From contig JBMFOT010000010.1 of assembly GCA_049969495.1 (NCBI GenBank), positions 1-64,000 of the forward strand: a stretch of 64,000 nt of DNA. Reading direction: 5' to 3'. How positions within the stretch are numbered: position 1 is the first letter of the stretch; each line of letters opens with the position of its first letter. Both the position numbers and the translations under genes were made by a program. A model generated the notes under the pieces. That model had not been told where the DNA came from. It searched no databases and saw nothing but the letters and a program-made list of their open reading frames with translations. This document shows, piece by piece, positions 17,804 through 26,445 of this stretch. Source of the DNA: HRBIN16 sp049969495 (lineage in GTDB: Bacteria > Armatimonadota > HRBIN16).

Positions 17804-17834
17804 CATGGTTTACATGATTTACATGAAATACATG
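17804..17834 (+). repeat. four CATG boxes with exact 9-bp period (candidate operator)
   Basis: CATG occurs at 17804, 17813, 17822 and 17831, with TTTA, TTTA or AATA directly before the last three copies. The array lies a few bases downstream of the predicted start of the efflux operon message. The phase is also that of codons: it would read MVYMIYMKYM if translated in the AbrB frame, offering several in-frame ATGs upstream of the chosen start. Confidence 0.55.
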
Positions 17835-17849
17835 AGGCAGGGGGATAGT

Positions 17850-18116
17850 ATGCACGAACGAACGGAGTGCAGGTTAGAGGAAGCTACCTACGGTATGGTG
17901 ACGGTTGGCGAGCGCGGGCAGATAGTGATACCGGCAGAGGCACGTCGGGAGCTAGGCATTGAACCCGGCGACAAGTTGATTATCATGCGCCATCCGATAC
18001 ATGCTGGCTTCATCGCTTTTAAGATTCAGTCGGTGCGTGAGTTTCTGGAGATGTTCCAGCGAGAGCTGGAGCGATTGGAAAGCCAGTTGGAGCAATCAGG
18101 AGGTGACGCCGAGTGA
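17850..18116 (+). CDS. AbrB/MazE/SpoVT-type DNA-binding protein
   Basis: 88 residues from ATG 17850 (GGGGGA seven to twelve bases upstream). The swapped-hairpin domain is visible as MVTVGERGQIVIPAEARRE followed by LGIEPGDKLIIM, then a helical tail with ERELERLESQLEQSGG. Earlier in-frame ATGs at 17832, 17823, 17814 and 17805 are possible and would fold the CATG array into the coding region. Proteins of this size act as transition-state-type regulators or antitoxins; no toxin gene follows, so a regulator of the efflux genes is more likely. The stop overlaps the TolC start by 4 bases. Confidence 0.85.
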   Translation: MHERTECRLEEATYGMVTVGERGQIVIPAEARRELGIEPGDKLIIMRHPIHAGFIAFKIQSVREFLEMFQRELERLESQLEQSGGDAE

Positions 18117-19447
18117 AAGGGTTTGGATACTATGCAGTTTGTTTGTTACTGGCACTGTCAGCAGGCGCTTGGGCGCAACAGCAGCCGTCCGCGTTCACCC
18201 TTCAGGATAGTATCCGCATTGCGCTGCAGAACAGCCGTAGCTTGCGAAGCGTGCTGCAGGACGAACGTAAAGCCAACGCCCGCGTGCGTGAAGCAAGGGG
18301 GGCGGGGTTGCCCCAGCTGGACGTATCAGCAAACTATCGGCGATTGGACCGCGTGCCCAAAGCGAAGTTCCCCTCTTTTGACCCCATTACCGGCACGTTC
18401 ACTTTCAACGAAATAGAGATTCAGCCCATCGATTCGGGCACAGCGACGGTGAGCCTGAGCCAGGTGATCGATGTGAGCGGGGTTATACGCACGGCAACCG
18501 ACGCCGCTTCGCTCTATTCGCGCATCGCCAACCTGGATGTGCAACGCACGCGCAACGAAGTGGTTTTGCAGGTGAAGCAGGCGTTCTACGATGTGCTGCG
18601 TGCGCAAGAGCTGGTTAAAGTGGCGGAAGAGGCTTTGCAGAACGCGGAGGTCCGACGCAAGCTGGCTCAGGCGGCGGTAGATGCTGGTGTCAGCCCGAAG
18701 CTGGATGTGATGCGCGCTGATGCTGCCGTGGCTGCCGCACAACAGGCGGTGATTACCGCACGCAACGCTCTGCAGCTGGCTAAGGCAGCGTTTAACAATG
18801 TGCTGGGCAGGCGTGTAGACGAGCCTGTGGAGTTGATTCCCGCCGACGAGCCAGAGCCGGAGATGACGGACTTCAACCGGTATCTGCAGGAGGCGCTTTC
18901 CAAACGCCCAGAGTTGATTCAAGCCAATCTAGGGGTATCGCTCTCCGAAAAGCAGATTACCGCCGCCAAGCGCGACCAGCTGCCCAGCCTTGTCGTGCGG
19001 GGGCAGTGGGACTTCAACCTCAAAACCTCTACCTTCCAGCCTCGCGAGTCCAGCTTCACAACCATCGCCGCGTTGCAGTTCAAGATTTGGGACAGCGGTC
19101 AAACGCAGGGTAGGGTGGAGCAGGCACGCGCCGATGTGGACAAGGCGAAGGTGGCTGTGGAGAACGTGCGCGAGGGTATCGCGCTGGAGGTGCGCAGTGC
19201 CTACCTGAGCCTGCAAGAGGCGCGCGAGAAGGTAGCGGCAGCGGAAAAGGGCTTACAGGCGGCGACCGAGAGCCTGCGTGTGGCTCGCCTGCGTTACGAA
19301 GCGGGTGTCTCCACGCAGCTGGAGCTGAGCGATGCCGAGCTGGCTTATACGCAGGCGGAGCAGAACCTTGTGAATGCGCGCTATGACTTACGCGTGGCGT
19401 GGGCGCGCCTGGAGAAAGCAATGGGCAGATATGCACAAGCACCATGA
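18113..19447 (+). CDS. TolC family outer membrane efflux protein
   Basis: 444 residues with a signal peptide (ending around AGAWAQ) and two related halves of long helices typical of TolC trimers: FTLQDSIRIALQNSRSLRSV near the N-terminus, ALSKRPELIQANLGVSLSEK near 270, and the final LSDAELAYTQAEQNLVNAR. The GTG start has AGGAGG nine bases upstream and overlaps the AbrB stop (GTGA), indicating translational coupling. It forms the outer membrane duct for the pump encoded next. Confidence 0.93.
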   Translation: MKGFGYYAVCLLLALSAGAWAQQQPSAFTLQDSIRIALQNSRSLRSVLQDERKANARVREARGAGLPQLDVSANYRRLDRVPKAKFPSFDPITGTFTFNEIEIQPIDSGTATVSLSQVIDVSGVIRTATDAASLYSRIANLDVQRTRNEVVLQVKQAFYDVLRAQELVKVAEEALQNAEVRRKLAQAAVDAGVSPKLDVMRADAAVAAAQQAVITARNALQLAKAAFNNVLGRRVDEPVELIPADEPEPEMTDFNRYLQEALSKRPELIQANLGVSLSEKQITAAKRDQLPSLVVRGQWDFNLKTSTFQPRESSFTTIAALQFKIWDSGQTQGRVEQARADVDKAKVAVENVREGIALEVRSAYLSLQEAREKVAAAEKGLQAATESLRVARLRYEAGVSTQLELSDAELAYTQAEQNLVNARYDLRVAWARLEKAMGRYAQAP

Positions 19448-19469
19448 GAAAAAAAGGAGGAGCATAGCA

Positions 19470-20936
19470 GTGTACCGGAAGGCAATTCTTGCAGGTTTCA
19501 CCTTACTGGGGCTGGTAGGTCTGCTGAACGGATGTGCCCGGCGCACACCGGTGTCCCCTGCACAGCAGGCAGCTGCACCGGCGACGGCTGTCGCGGTGGT
19601 GAGCGCACGTTTGGGGGATATTCCGTTCACTATTTCCGTGACCGGCTCGCTGCAGACGTTGGATGACGCGATGCTCTCGGCGAAGGTGCCGGGCAAGGTC
19701 GCCAGGGTCTTCGTGCGCGAAGGGGACGCCGTGCGGGCAGGGCAAGTGGTGGTACAGCTGGAGACCAACGACCTCGAAGCGCAGGTGCGCCAGGCGGAAG
19801 CAGCGTTGAAGTCGGCGCGGGCACGGCTGAAGCAGGCGGAAACCGCCCTGGAGCTGCAGCCCACCCAGAACGAGACCAGCCTGCGTCAGGCAGAAGCCGC
19901 GCTAGAGGCGGCGAAGGCGCGTCTGCGGGCGTTAGAGGCAGGAGCACGTCGGCAGGAGCGCCAGCAGGTGGAACAGCAAGTGGCCTCGGCGAAAGCAAAT
20001 CTGGACAACGCCCAGGCGAACCTGGAGCGAGTGCGCCGTCTCTATCAGCAAGACGCGGTGTCCAAGCAGCAGCTGGATGCCGCTCAGATGGCGTACGATA
20101 TCGCGCTGGCGCAATATCGCACTGCGCAGGAGCAGCTGAGTCTGGTGCAGGAGGGGCCGCGCCAGGAAGATATCGACGCCCAGCGTGCGCTGGTCAGGCA
20201 GGCGGAGGAGGCAGTGCGTTTGGCACGAACGGGCAACTTGCAGCTGCGTGTGCGCCAGGATGAGGTCAATGCAGCCAAAGCGCTGGTGGCACAGGCAGAG
20301 GCGGGGTTGTTCTACGCTCGCCAGCAGTACGACAGCGCGTTCATCCGCTCACCGATTAACGGCACGGTGGCGATGCGTGCGGCGCAACCCGGGCAGATGG
20401 CGGGAGCAGGTACGCCTCTGTTGCGCATTGTGAACCTCAACGCTATCTTCTTCGAGGCGCGTGTCTCCGAGACGGAGGTGCGCTACGTTCGAGTAGGGCA
20501 GTCGGTCACCGTTACGGTAGATGCCTACCCAGGCAAGCAGTTCCGTGGTACGGTAAGCCGAATCTATCCCGTTGGCTCGGAGGGTTCGCGCGATTTCATC
20601 GTGCGCGTGGACATGCAGAATGAAGGCGGGATGCTTAAGCCGGAGATGTTCGCCCGCGGTGAGATACTGGTCGATGTGCATCGCAACGTCGTGCTCATCC
20701 CGAAAGACGCCGTCCTCGTACAAGACGGTAAGCAGGTGGTGTTTGTCGTAAAAGAGGGCGTTGCGCGACGAGTCGCGGTGCAGACGGGCTACGTCAACGG
20801 CGTGAACGCCGAGGTGCAGGGTATCCCGGTGGGTGCGCAGGTAGTGGTGCAGGGACAGGAGAACCTGCGCGACGGCGACAAGGTGCGTGTGGAGCAGCTG
20901 CAAACCGCGGAAGTGACAGCTGCAGGCGGCTCCTAG
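19470..20936 (+). CDS. RND efflux periplasmic adaptor lipoprotein (HlyD/MFP family)
   Basis: 488 residues from GTG 19470, which has AGGAGG nine bases upstream. Upstream in-frame ATGs (19431, 19374) lie inside tolC and would bury the signal peptide. The leader ends in a lipobox (GLLNGC), so the protein is a lipoprotein. Then come the barrel-sandwich half with GKVARVFVREGDAVRAGQ, a long coiled-coil hairpin (about 100-260) rich in Ala, Gln and Arg, and DSAFIRSPINGTVAMR with a beta-barrel domain. It links the inner membrane pump to TolC. Confidence 0.93.
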   Translation: MYRKAILAGFTLLGLVGLLNGCARRTPVSPAQQAAAPATAVAVVSARLGDIPFTISVTGSLQTLDDAMLSAKVPGKVARVFVREGDAVRAGQVVVQLETNDLEAQVRQAEAALKSARARLKQAETALELQPTQNETSLRQAEAALEAAKARLRALEAGARRQERQQVEQQVASAKANLDNAQANLERVRRLYQQDAVSKQQLDAAQMAYDIALAQYRTAQEQLSLVQEGPRQEDIDAQRALVRQAEEAVRLARTGNLQLRVRQDEVNAAKALVAQAEAGLFYARQQYDSAFIRSPINGTVAMRAAQPGQMAGAGTPLLRIVNLNAIFFEARVSETEVRYVRVGQSVTVTVDAYPGKQFRGTVSRIYPVGSEGSRDFIVRVDMQNEGGMLKPEMFARGEILVDVHRNVVLIPKDAVLVQDGKQVVFVVKEGVARRVAVQTGYVNGVNAEVQGIPVGAQVVVQGQENLRDGDKVRVEQLQTAEVTAAGGS

Positions 20937-20960
20937 TTCAGGTGTGGAGGAGAGACGAAT

Positions 20961-23900
20961 ATGTGGCTTACCAGTATAGCAATACGACGCCCGGTTTTCA
21001 TCTTGATGGTGTTTTCCGCCCTGGCGGTTTTGGGATGGACGGCCGCCAGCAAGATGCGTGTGGAGCTGAACCCGAGCGTGGATTTCCCTTACATCACTGT
21101 GGTCACCATCTACCCGGGTGCAGGTCCGCGTGAGGTAGAGACGCTTATCTCAAAACGGATTGAAGACGCGGTGAACGGCATCAACGGTGTCAAGAACGTC
21201 ACCTCCGTTTCGCAAGAGGGCATCTCGCTGGTTTCCATCGAGTTCAACCTAGGTATTGATTCCAGTCAGGCAGCCGCCGATGTGCGCGAAAAGGTGGATG
21301 CCATCCGTGCCTCTTTACCGCGTGAGGCGCTGTCGCCGTCCATCTCCAAGATAGACATCAACGCCTTCCCGGTACTCTACTACGGCATGTCCAGCGACCG
21401 CCCCAGCAAGCAGTTGCGCTATATCGCCGAGGAAATCGTGAGCAACCGGCTGGCGCGCGTGCCGGGCGTGGCTTCGGTATCGATCGTAGGTGGCGATGTC
21501 CGTGAAATCCGCGTGGAGGTAGATCAGGCTCGCCTCAATGCCTACGGGCTGAACATTATGCAGGTGGTACAGGCGCTGCAGGCGGCGAACCTGAATGTGC
21601 CCAGCGGGCGAATCGAGGAGCAGCGTCACGAGTACGCCGTGCGCGTGGTGGGCGAGTTCCAGAACCTAGATGAGATACGCAATGTGCGCATCCCGGTCAC
21701 TAACCGGATGAACCCGATGGGTGCGCCCAACGTGATACGCCTTGCGGATGTGGCCACCGTCAAGGATGATATCGCAGAGCGCACCGAAGGGGCACGTGTC
21801 AACACCCGCAACACGGTGGCTATCATCATTACCAAAGCCGCCGATGCGAATACGGTAGAAGTGTGCAATGGCGTCAAGCGCGAGATAGAACAACTCAAAA
21901 AGGAGCTGCCTCCAGATATCGAGTTTGTGCTCACCCAGGACCAGTCCAAGTTTGTTCTGGAGAGCCTGACCGACCTGCGCGTTGCACTCTTTCTGGCGGT
22001 ATTCCTTGCTGTCGCCATCGTATACCTTTTCCTGCACAACATCCGCGGCACGTTCATTGTCTCTTTGGCAATACCTACCTCCATCATCAGCACCTTCCTG
22101 GTGATGTACAGCTTCGGCTTCACGCTCAACACGATGACCATGTTGGCGCTGTCGCTGGCGGTGGGTATTCTGGTGGACGACTCCATCGTGGTGCTGGAAA
22201 ACATCTTCCGCCACTTGACCGGTGGGGAGGAGCCTGCGGAGGCTGCGCTGAACGGGCGTTCGGAAATCGGTCTGGCGGCGATTACCATCACGCTGGTAGA
22301 CGTGGTGGTGTTCGTGCCCATCGCCTTCATGGGCGGGATCGTGGGGCAGTTTTTCCGCTCGTTTGGCATCACGGTCGCAACCGCCACCCTCTTTTCGCTG
22401 CTCGTTTCGTTTACGCTCACGCCGATGCTGGCGTCGCGCTGGTTCCGCACCGGCGAGCAGGTGGAGGCGAAGCGTGGTCTGTTCGCAGCATTCGACCGCT
22501 TCTATCACGCGCTGGACGGGATATATCGGCGCATTCTGGAGCGAGCGTTACGCCGTCGCTGGCTGGTTATCGGTATTGGAAACGGTCTATTGCTGAGCAT
22601 TCTGCTCATCATCGCTGGCTCGCTGGTGGGCAGGCGCTTCGTGTTGCCAGCGACATTCGTGGCGGTTGCCACTGCTGCTGTGGGTTTCCTGTTTTGGCTA
22701 CTGGCGCTGATATGGCGCAGCAATCGCAAGCCACTGTTCGTTGCGGGATGGGGCACGTTCATCATGGCGGGAGCGTTCTTCCTGTCGGGTTTGTTGGGTA
22801 GTGTAGTGGGAAGACCACTATTACCTTTCCGCTTCGCGCCCGACCAGGACCAGGGATTGATTCAAATCACTGTAGAGATGCCTGCCGGCACCTCGCTGGC
22901 GGCGACCGACCGCGTGCTTTCACGAATCGAAGAGGTAATCTACAACACCCCTTCCATCCGCCGTGATGTAGATAATCTGTTCACCAGCATCGGCAACACT
23001 ACCGCAGGCATATTCGGCACAGGTGGACGGGGGGCACAGTACGGTGAGATACAGATTACTTGTGCAGAGAAACAGGCTCTGGGAGACAGGTTGACAGGGT
23101 GGCTTCCCTGGGTGAAGCACCCCTACCTGCGTACCCGTTCGAGCTCTGAAATCGCTGAGGAGATACGCCAAAGGGTAGGTACTATTCCGGGCGCGAAAGT
23201 CAAAATCAACGCCGTTTCCGGGTTCCGAGGTGGTGCGGGTGCACCCATTCAGATAGAACTGACAGGGCAAGATACCGAGTTGCTGGTACGCACCGCCGAG
23301 CGTGTGATGGCAGTAGTATCGTCCATTGAAGGCATTGTAGACCCCGATATCTCGTGGAAGCTGGGCAAACCCGAACTGCAAGTGCGCGTCGACCCCGACA
23401 AAGCGGCTTCCGTTGGCATGACGGTCGCGCAGGTGGCGTCGGCACTGCGCACTTACATCGAGGGCAATACCGATACCAAGTTCCGCGAGGGTGGTAAGGA
23501 GTACGATATCCGTGTACAGCTGGTCAAGGCACAGCGAGAGAATGTGAACACCGTCGGCGAATTGGTCATTGGTTACTTCAATGGACGCCCCGTGCGCCTG
23601 TCGGACGTTGCCAGCGTGGAGATGAGCAGCGGTCCGACCAAAATCGACCGCAAGAACCGCCAGCGGCTGGTCACCTTCACCGCCTACCTCAAGCCCGGCT
23701 ATTCGCCAGGTAATATGCAACTCGTGATTGACGAGGCTCTGGCGAAGGCGCATCTACCTCCACCCGGCGTGCAACTGCGGTGGGCAGGCGAGATACAGCG
23801 CCAGCAAGAGGAGGGAGGCTATTTGGGGCAGGCGCTCCTGCTGGCGATTGTGCTGGTGTACATGCTGATGGCGGCGTTGTTCGAATCGCTACTGATGCCT

Positions 23901-24386
23901 TTGACCATCATGCTGAGCCTGCCGCAGGCGATGATCGGCGCGCTACTGGGGTTGATTGTCACCGGCAACTCGCTGAACATCGTCTCGATGATCGGTATCA
24001 TCATGCTGATGGGGCTGGTCACTAAGAACGCCATCTTGCTGGTGGACTATACCAACACCCTGCGCAGTCGCGGGTTGCCGCGTTTGCAGGCGTTGTTGGA
24101 AGCCGGTCCCACCCGCTTGCGCCCCATTCTGATGACTACCTTCGCGATGGTATTCGGCATGTTGCCGGTAGCGTTGGCGATTGGGCGCGGCTCCGAATTC
24201 CGTGCGCCGCTGGGCATTGCGGTCATCGGTGGGTTAATCCTGTCCACTTTGCTGACGCTGGTGGTCATTCCCTGCGTGTACACGGTGTTCGATGACATGG
24301 GCAATTGGTTCGCGCGCACGATATTCCGGCGGGGTGTATACCCGCGAGAGCAAGTGCCTGTGCGCGAGCCGGAGGTCGTCGACTGA
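20961..24386 (+). CDS. HAE1-type RND multidrug efflux pump with extra membrane segments
   Basis: 1141 residues, against about 1030-1060 for typical AcrB proteins. The family core is clear: ASKMRVELNPSVDFPYITV, GILVDDSIVVLENI in TM4 with its Asp pair, FVPIAFMGGIVGQFFRSF, LPPGVQL, and GLVTKNAILLVDY in TM10. Between TM7 (RRRWLVIGIGNGLLLSILL) and the second porter domain (QDQGLIQITVEMPAG) lie roughly 80 residues that add two hydrophobic stretches (LPATFVAVATAAVGFLFWLL and a second near GWGTFIMAGAFFLSGLL). This explains the length. It is the last gene of the AbrB-TolC-adaptor operon. Confidence 0.94.
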   Translation: MWLTSIAIRRPVFILMVFSALAVLGWTAASKMRVELNPSVDFPYITVVTIYPGAGPREVETLISKRIEDAVNGINGVKNVTSVSQEGISLVSIEFNLGIDSSQAAADVREKVDAIRASLPREALSPSISKIDINAFPVLYYGMSSDRPSKQLRYIAEEIVSNRLARVPGVASVSIVGGDVREIRVEVDQARLNAYGLNIMQVVQALQAANLNVPSGRIEEQRHEYAVRVVGEFQNLDEIRNVRIPVTNRMNPMGAPNVIRLADVATVKDDIAERTEGARVNTRNTVAIIITKAADANTVEVCNGVKREIEQLKKELPPDIEFVLTQDQSKFVLESLTDLRVALFLAVFLAVAIVYLFLHNIRGTFIVSLAIPTSIISTFLVMYSFGFTLNTMTMLALSLAVGILVDDSIVVLENIFRHLTGGEEPAEAALNGRSEIGLAAITITLVDVVVFVPIAFMGGIVGQFFRSFGITVATATLFSLLVSFTLTPMLASRWFRTGEQVEAKRGLFAAFDRFYHALDGIYRRILERALRRRWLVIGIGNGLLLSILLIIAGSLVGRRFVLPATFVAVATAAVGFLFWLLALIWRSNRKPLFVAGWGTFIMAGAFFLSGLLGSVVGRPLLPFRFAPDQDQGLIQITVEMPAGTSLAATDRVLSRIEEVIYNTPSIRRDVDNLFTSIGNTTAGIFGTGGRGAQYGEIQITCAEKQALGDRLTGWLPWVKHPYLRTRSSSEIAEEIRQRVGTIPGAKVKINAVSGFRGGAGAPIQIELTGQDTELLVRTAERVMAVVSSIEGIVDPDISWKLGKPELQVRVDPDKAASVGMTVAQVASALRTYIEGNTDTKFREGGKEYDIRVQLVKAQRENVNTVGELVIGYFNGRPVRLSDVASVEMSSGPTKIDRKNRQRLVTFTAYLKPGYSPGNMQLVIDEALAKAHLPPPGVQLRWAGEIQRQQEEGGYLGQALLLAIVLVYMLMAALFESLLMPLTIMLSLPQAMIGALLGLIVTGNSLNIVSMIGIIMLMGLVTKNAILLVDYTNTLRSRGLPRLQALLEAGPTRLRPILMTTFAMVFGMLPVALAIGRGSEFRAPLGIAVIGGLILSTLLTLVVIPCVYTVFDDMGNWFARTIFRRGVYPREQVPVREPEVVD

Positions 24387-24520
24387 ACCCAGCTTACGCA
24401 GAAGCGATGAGCACAGGTTCCCCTTGCTCCTGCAAACGAGTATAATATGATGCAGGGGGGCTAGGTAGATGGGGGTTGTTCGTTATCGCACCGATGGACA
24501 TGTAGTAAGGAGCAGCACAC

Positions 24521-25813
24521 ATGATCGAACGCTACACTCGCCCCGAAATGGCGAAAATCTGGGATATCGAACACCGCACGCAGAAGTGGCTGGAGGTCGA
24601 ACTGGCGGTTTGCGACGGACTAGCGGAGTACGGTTACATCCCTCGTGAAGCCGCACAGACCATCCGCGAGCGCGCCCGCTTTGACCTGCAGCGCATGGCG
24701 GAGCTGGAGAAGGAAACACGCCATGATGTGATGGCGTTCGTACGCAATGTGGAGGAAAACGTTGGTCCCGAGGGGCGTTATGTGCATTACGGCATCACTT
24801 CCTACGATGTGGTGGATACCGCGCTGGCGTTGCTTTTGCGCGACTCGTGCGACCAGCTTATCGTTCGCAGTCAACGCCTTGCGCAGGTGATTGCCCGCCT
24901 CGCCCGCGAGCACAAGTACACGCCGATGATTGGGCGAACGCACGGCATCCACGCCGAGCCTATCACCTTCGGCTTCAAGCTGGCGGGCTGGTACGACGAG
25001 ATGGGGCGCAACCTGCAGAGGCTGGAGTTCGCGCGAGAGATGGTCAGTGTGGGCAAGGTGTCGGGCGCGGTAGGCATCCACGCCAACGTAGACCCGCGCG
25101 TGGAAGAGTACGTGTGTGCGAGGCTGGGTTTGAAGCCTGCGCCTGCTTCCACGCAGATTATCTCGCGCGATGTGCACGCCACCTACCTGAGCACGCTGAG
25201 CATCCTCGCCGCCTCCTTAGAGCGATTCGCCACCGAGCTGCGCAACCTGCAGCGCACGGAGATTCTGGAGGTGCAGGAGTACTTCGCACCCGGGCAGACG
25301 GGGTCTTCCGCCATGCCCCATAAGCGCAACCCATGGAACTGCGAGACGGTATCGGGCCTGGCGCGGGTGGTGCGTGGCTATCTTATCCCCGCGCTGGAGA
25401 ACATCGCCACCTGGCACGAGCGTGACCTCTCTAACTCCAGCGTGGAGCGCATTATCCTGCCCGACGCCAGCATCCTAGTGGACTGGATGCTGTGGAAGCT
25501 GACCGATATTCTGGAACACCTCGCCGTCTTCCCGGAGAACATGAAGCGCAACCTGCAGAAGTTCGGCGGTCTGGTGTTCAGTGAACATGTGATGCTGGCG
25601 CTGGTAAGCAAGGGCCTGTCGCGCGAGCAGGCATATAGACTGGTACAGCGCAACGCCGCGAGGGCATGGGAAGGGGCGGACTTCCAGCAGAGCCTGAAAG
25701 AGGACGAGGAGGTGCGCCGTGTGCTGAGCGAGGAGGAGATTGACCGCTGCTTTGACCTGCAGCATCACCTGCGCCACCTGGACGTGACCTTCCAGAGGTT
25801 GGGACTGGAATAG
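24521..25813 (+). CDS. purB: adenylosuccinate lyase
   Basis: 430 residues, normal for the bacterial enzyme. It begins MIERYTRPEMAKIWDIEHRTQKWLEVELA and contains the fumarase-superfamily signature SSAMPHKRNP with the flexible-loop serines, plus TSYDVVDTALALLLRD and GRTHGIHAEPITFG. It splits SAICAR and adenylosuccinate in purine synthesis. AAGGAG precedes the ATG by eight bases; TATAAT at 24441-24446 may be its -10 element but the -35 is weak. Transcription appears independent of the efflux operon. Confidence 0.97.
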   Translation: MIERYTRPEMAKIWDIEHRTQKWLEVELAVCDGLAEYGYIPREAAQTIRERARFDLQRMAELEKETRHDVMAFVRNVEENVGPEGRYVHYGITSYDVVDTALALLLRDSCDQLIVRSQRLAQVIARLAREHKYTPMIGRTHGIHAEPITFGFKLAGWYDEMGRNLQRLEFAREMVSVGKVSGAVGIHANVDPRVEEYVCARLGLKPAPASTQIISRDVHATYLSTLSILAASLERFATELRNLQRTEILEVQEYFAPGQTGSSAMPHKRNPWNCETVSGLARVVRGYLIPALENIATWHERDLSNSSVERIILPDASILVDWMLWKLTDILEHLAVFPENMKRNLQKFGGLVFSEHVMLALVSKGLSREQAYRLVQRNAARAWEGADFQQSLKEDEEVRRVLSEEEIDRCFDLQHHLRHLDVTFQRLGLE

Positions 25814-25870
25814 GGGGAAGGGACGTTCGTTTCGCTACCCGGTAAGCAACGGGTCTTCTATACCCACTGC

Positions 25871-25899
25871 TTGACAGTTCTCGTTTTTCATATTACCAT
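25871..25899 (+). promoter_or_regulatory. promoter in front of the YbaK remnant
   Basis: TTGACA (25871-25876), 17-bp spacer, TACCAT (25894-25899), about 40 bases before the ATG at 25939. The promoter and the AGGGGGTG ribosome site remain intact although the gene behind them is broken. Confidence 0.6.
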
Positions 25900-25938
25900 G
25901 CTGGTGATTACATTGCACAGCACAAGGGGGTGCAAGCC

Positions 25939-26203
25939 ATGCCCGCGCGTAAATTGGAAGGGTTCCCCGACAGCCACGGCGTGAAGTACGTGACCATTAC
26001 CCAACATGTTTCCCGAATGCGAGACGGGCGCGATGCCTCCCTTCGGCAACCTGTACGGGATGGAGGTGTATGCCGACGCCAGCCTCTCGGAAGACGAGGA
26101 GATCGCCTTCAGTGCCGGTTTGCATATTGAGGTCATTCGAATGGTTTACAAGGACTTCGAACGGCTGGTGCAACCGAAGATAGCGAACATCGCCGGGGTG
26201 TAA
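25939..26203 (+). pseudogene. YbaK/EbsC-type aminoacyl-tRNA deacylase with internal deletion
   Basis: The first ~22 codons from ATG 25939 read MPARKLEGFPDSHGVKYVTI, the normal N-terminus of a YbaK-like deacylase. From about 26009 a different frame (+1) gives FPECETGAMPPFGNLYGMEV and continues to IANIAGV at 26203, the normal C-terminus. About 70 central residues, including most of the substrate pocket, are missing, and the two parts are out of frame. The family hydrolyses mischarged tRNA. It could be a real decayed gene or an assembly collapse. A separate 65-residue frame from ATG 26006 covers only the C-terminal part and has no ribosome site. Confidence 0.78.
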
Positions 26204-26205
26204 CG

Positions 26206-26362
26206 ATGAAAAGACATCCGTCGCTTGCACTTGTTGACTGAGACCGCGAGCCTTCTGGAGAGACACATTCGCTTTGAGGAGCGCGAGATGTTTCCTCGGC
26301 TGGAGAGCCTGCTCTCTAAGGAGGCGTTACAAGAGCTGGGAGAGATGCTGCGCGGCAAGTGA
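26206..26362 (+). pseudogene. hemerythrin-like (HHE) protein with internal deletion
   Basis: ATG 26206 starts MKRHPSLA, the usual opening of small HHE-domain proteins, but this frame stops within 12 codons. Another frame, open from 26210 to the TGA at 26360, gives LLERHIRFEEREMFPRLESL and ends LGEMLRGK, the usual C-terminus. Roughly 100 residues carrying most iron-binding histidines are absent. It lies 2 bases after the YbaK remnant, so the intact genes would have formed an operon. HHE proteins bind oxygen or NO at a di-iron site, which fits the RIC gene next door. Confidence 0.65.
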
Positions 26363-26387
26363 GCGTACGCATCACCCCCTGACAGTA

Positions 26388-26417
26388 CGACGGAGCGTGA
26401 GCCTACACGCTCCGTCG
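26388..26417. terminator. perfect 12-bp stem between convergent genes
   Basis: CGACGGAGCGTG, six-base loop, then its exact complement. It lies between the end of the hemerythrin remnant (+) and the end of the RIC gene (-). There is no T-run on either side, so factor-independent termination is uncertain. Confidence 0.5.
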
Positions 26418-26445
26418 CGGGGGTACTCTAGCGGTTGTATCCTGA

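Noticed and set aside
17850..18116. Antitoxin of a toxin-antitoxin pair
   Set aside because: The AbrB/MazE-like protein is followed directly by tolC with coupled translation; no toxin gene adjoins it.
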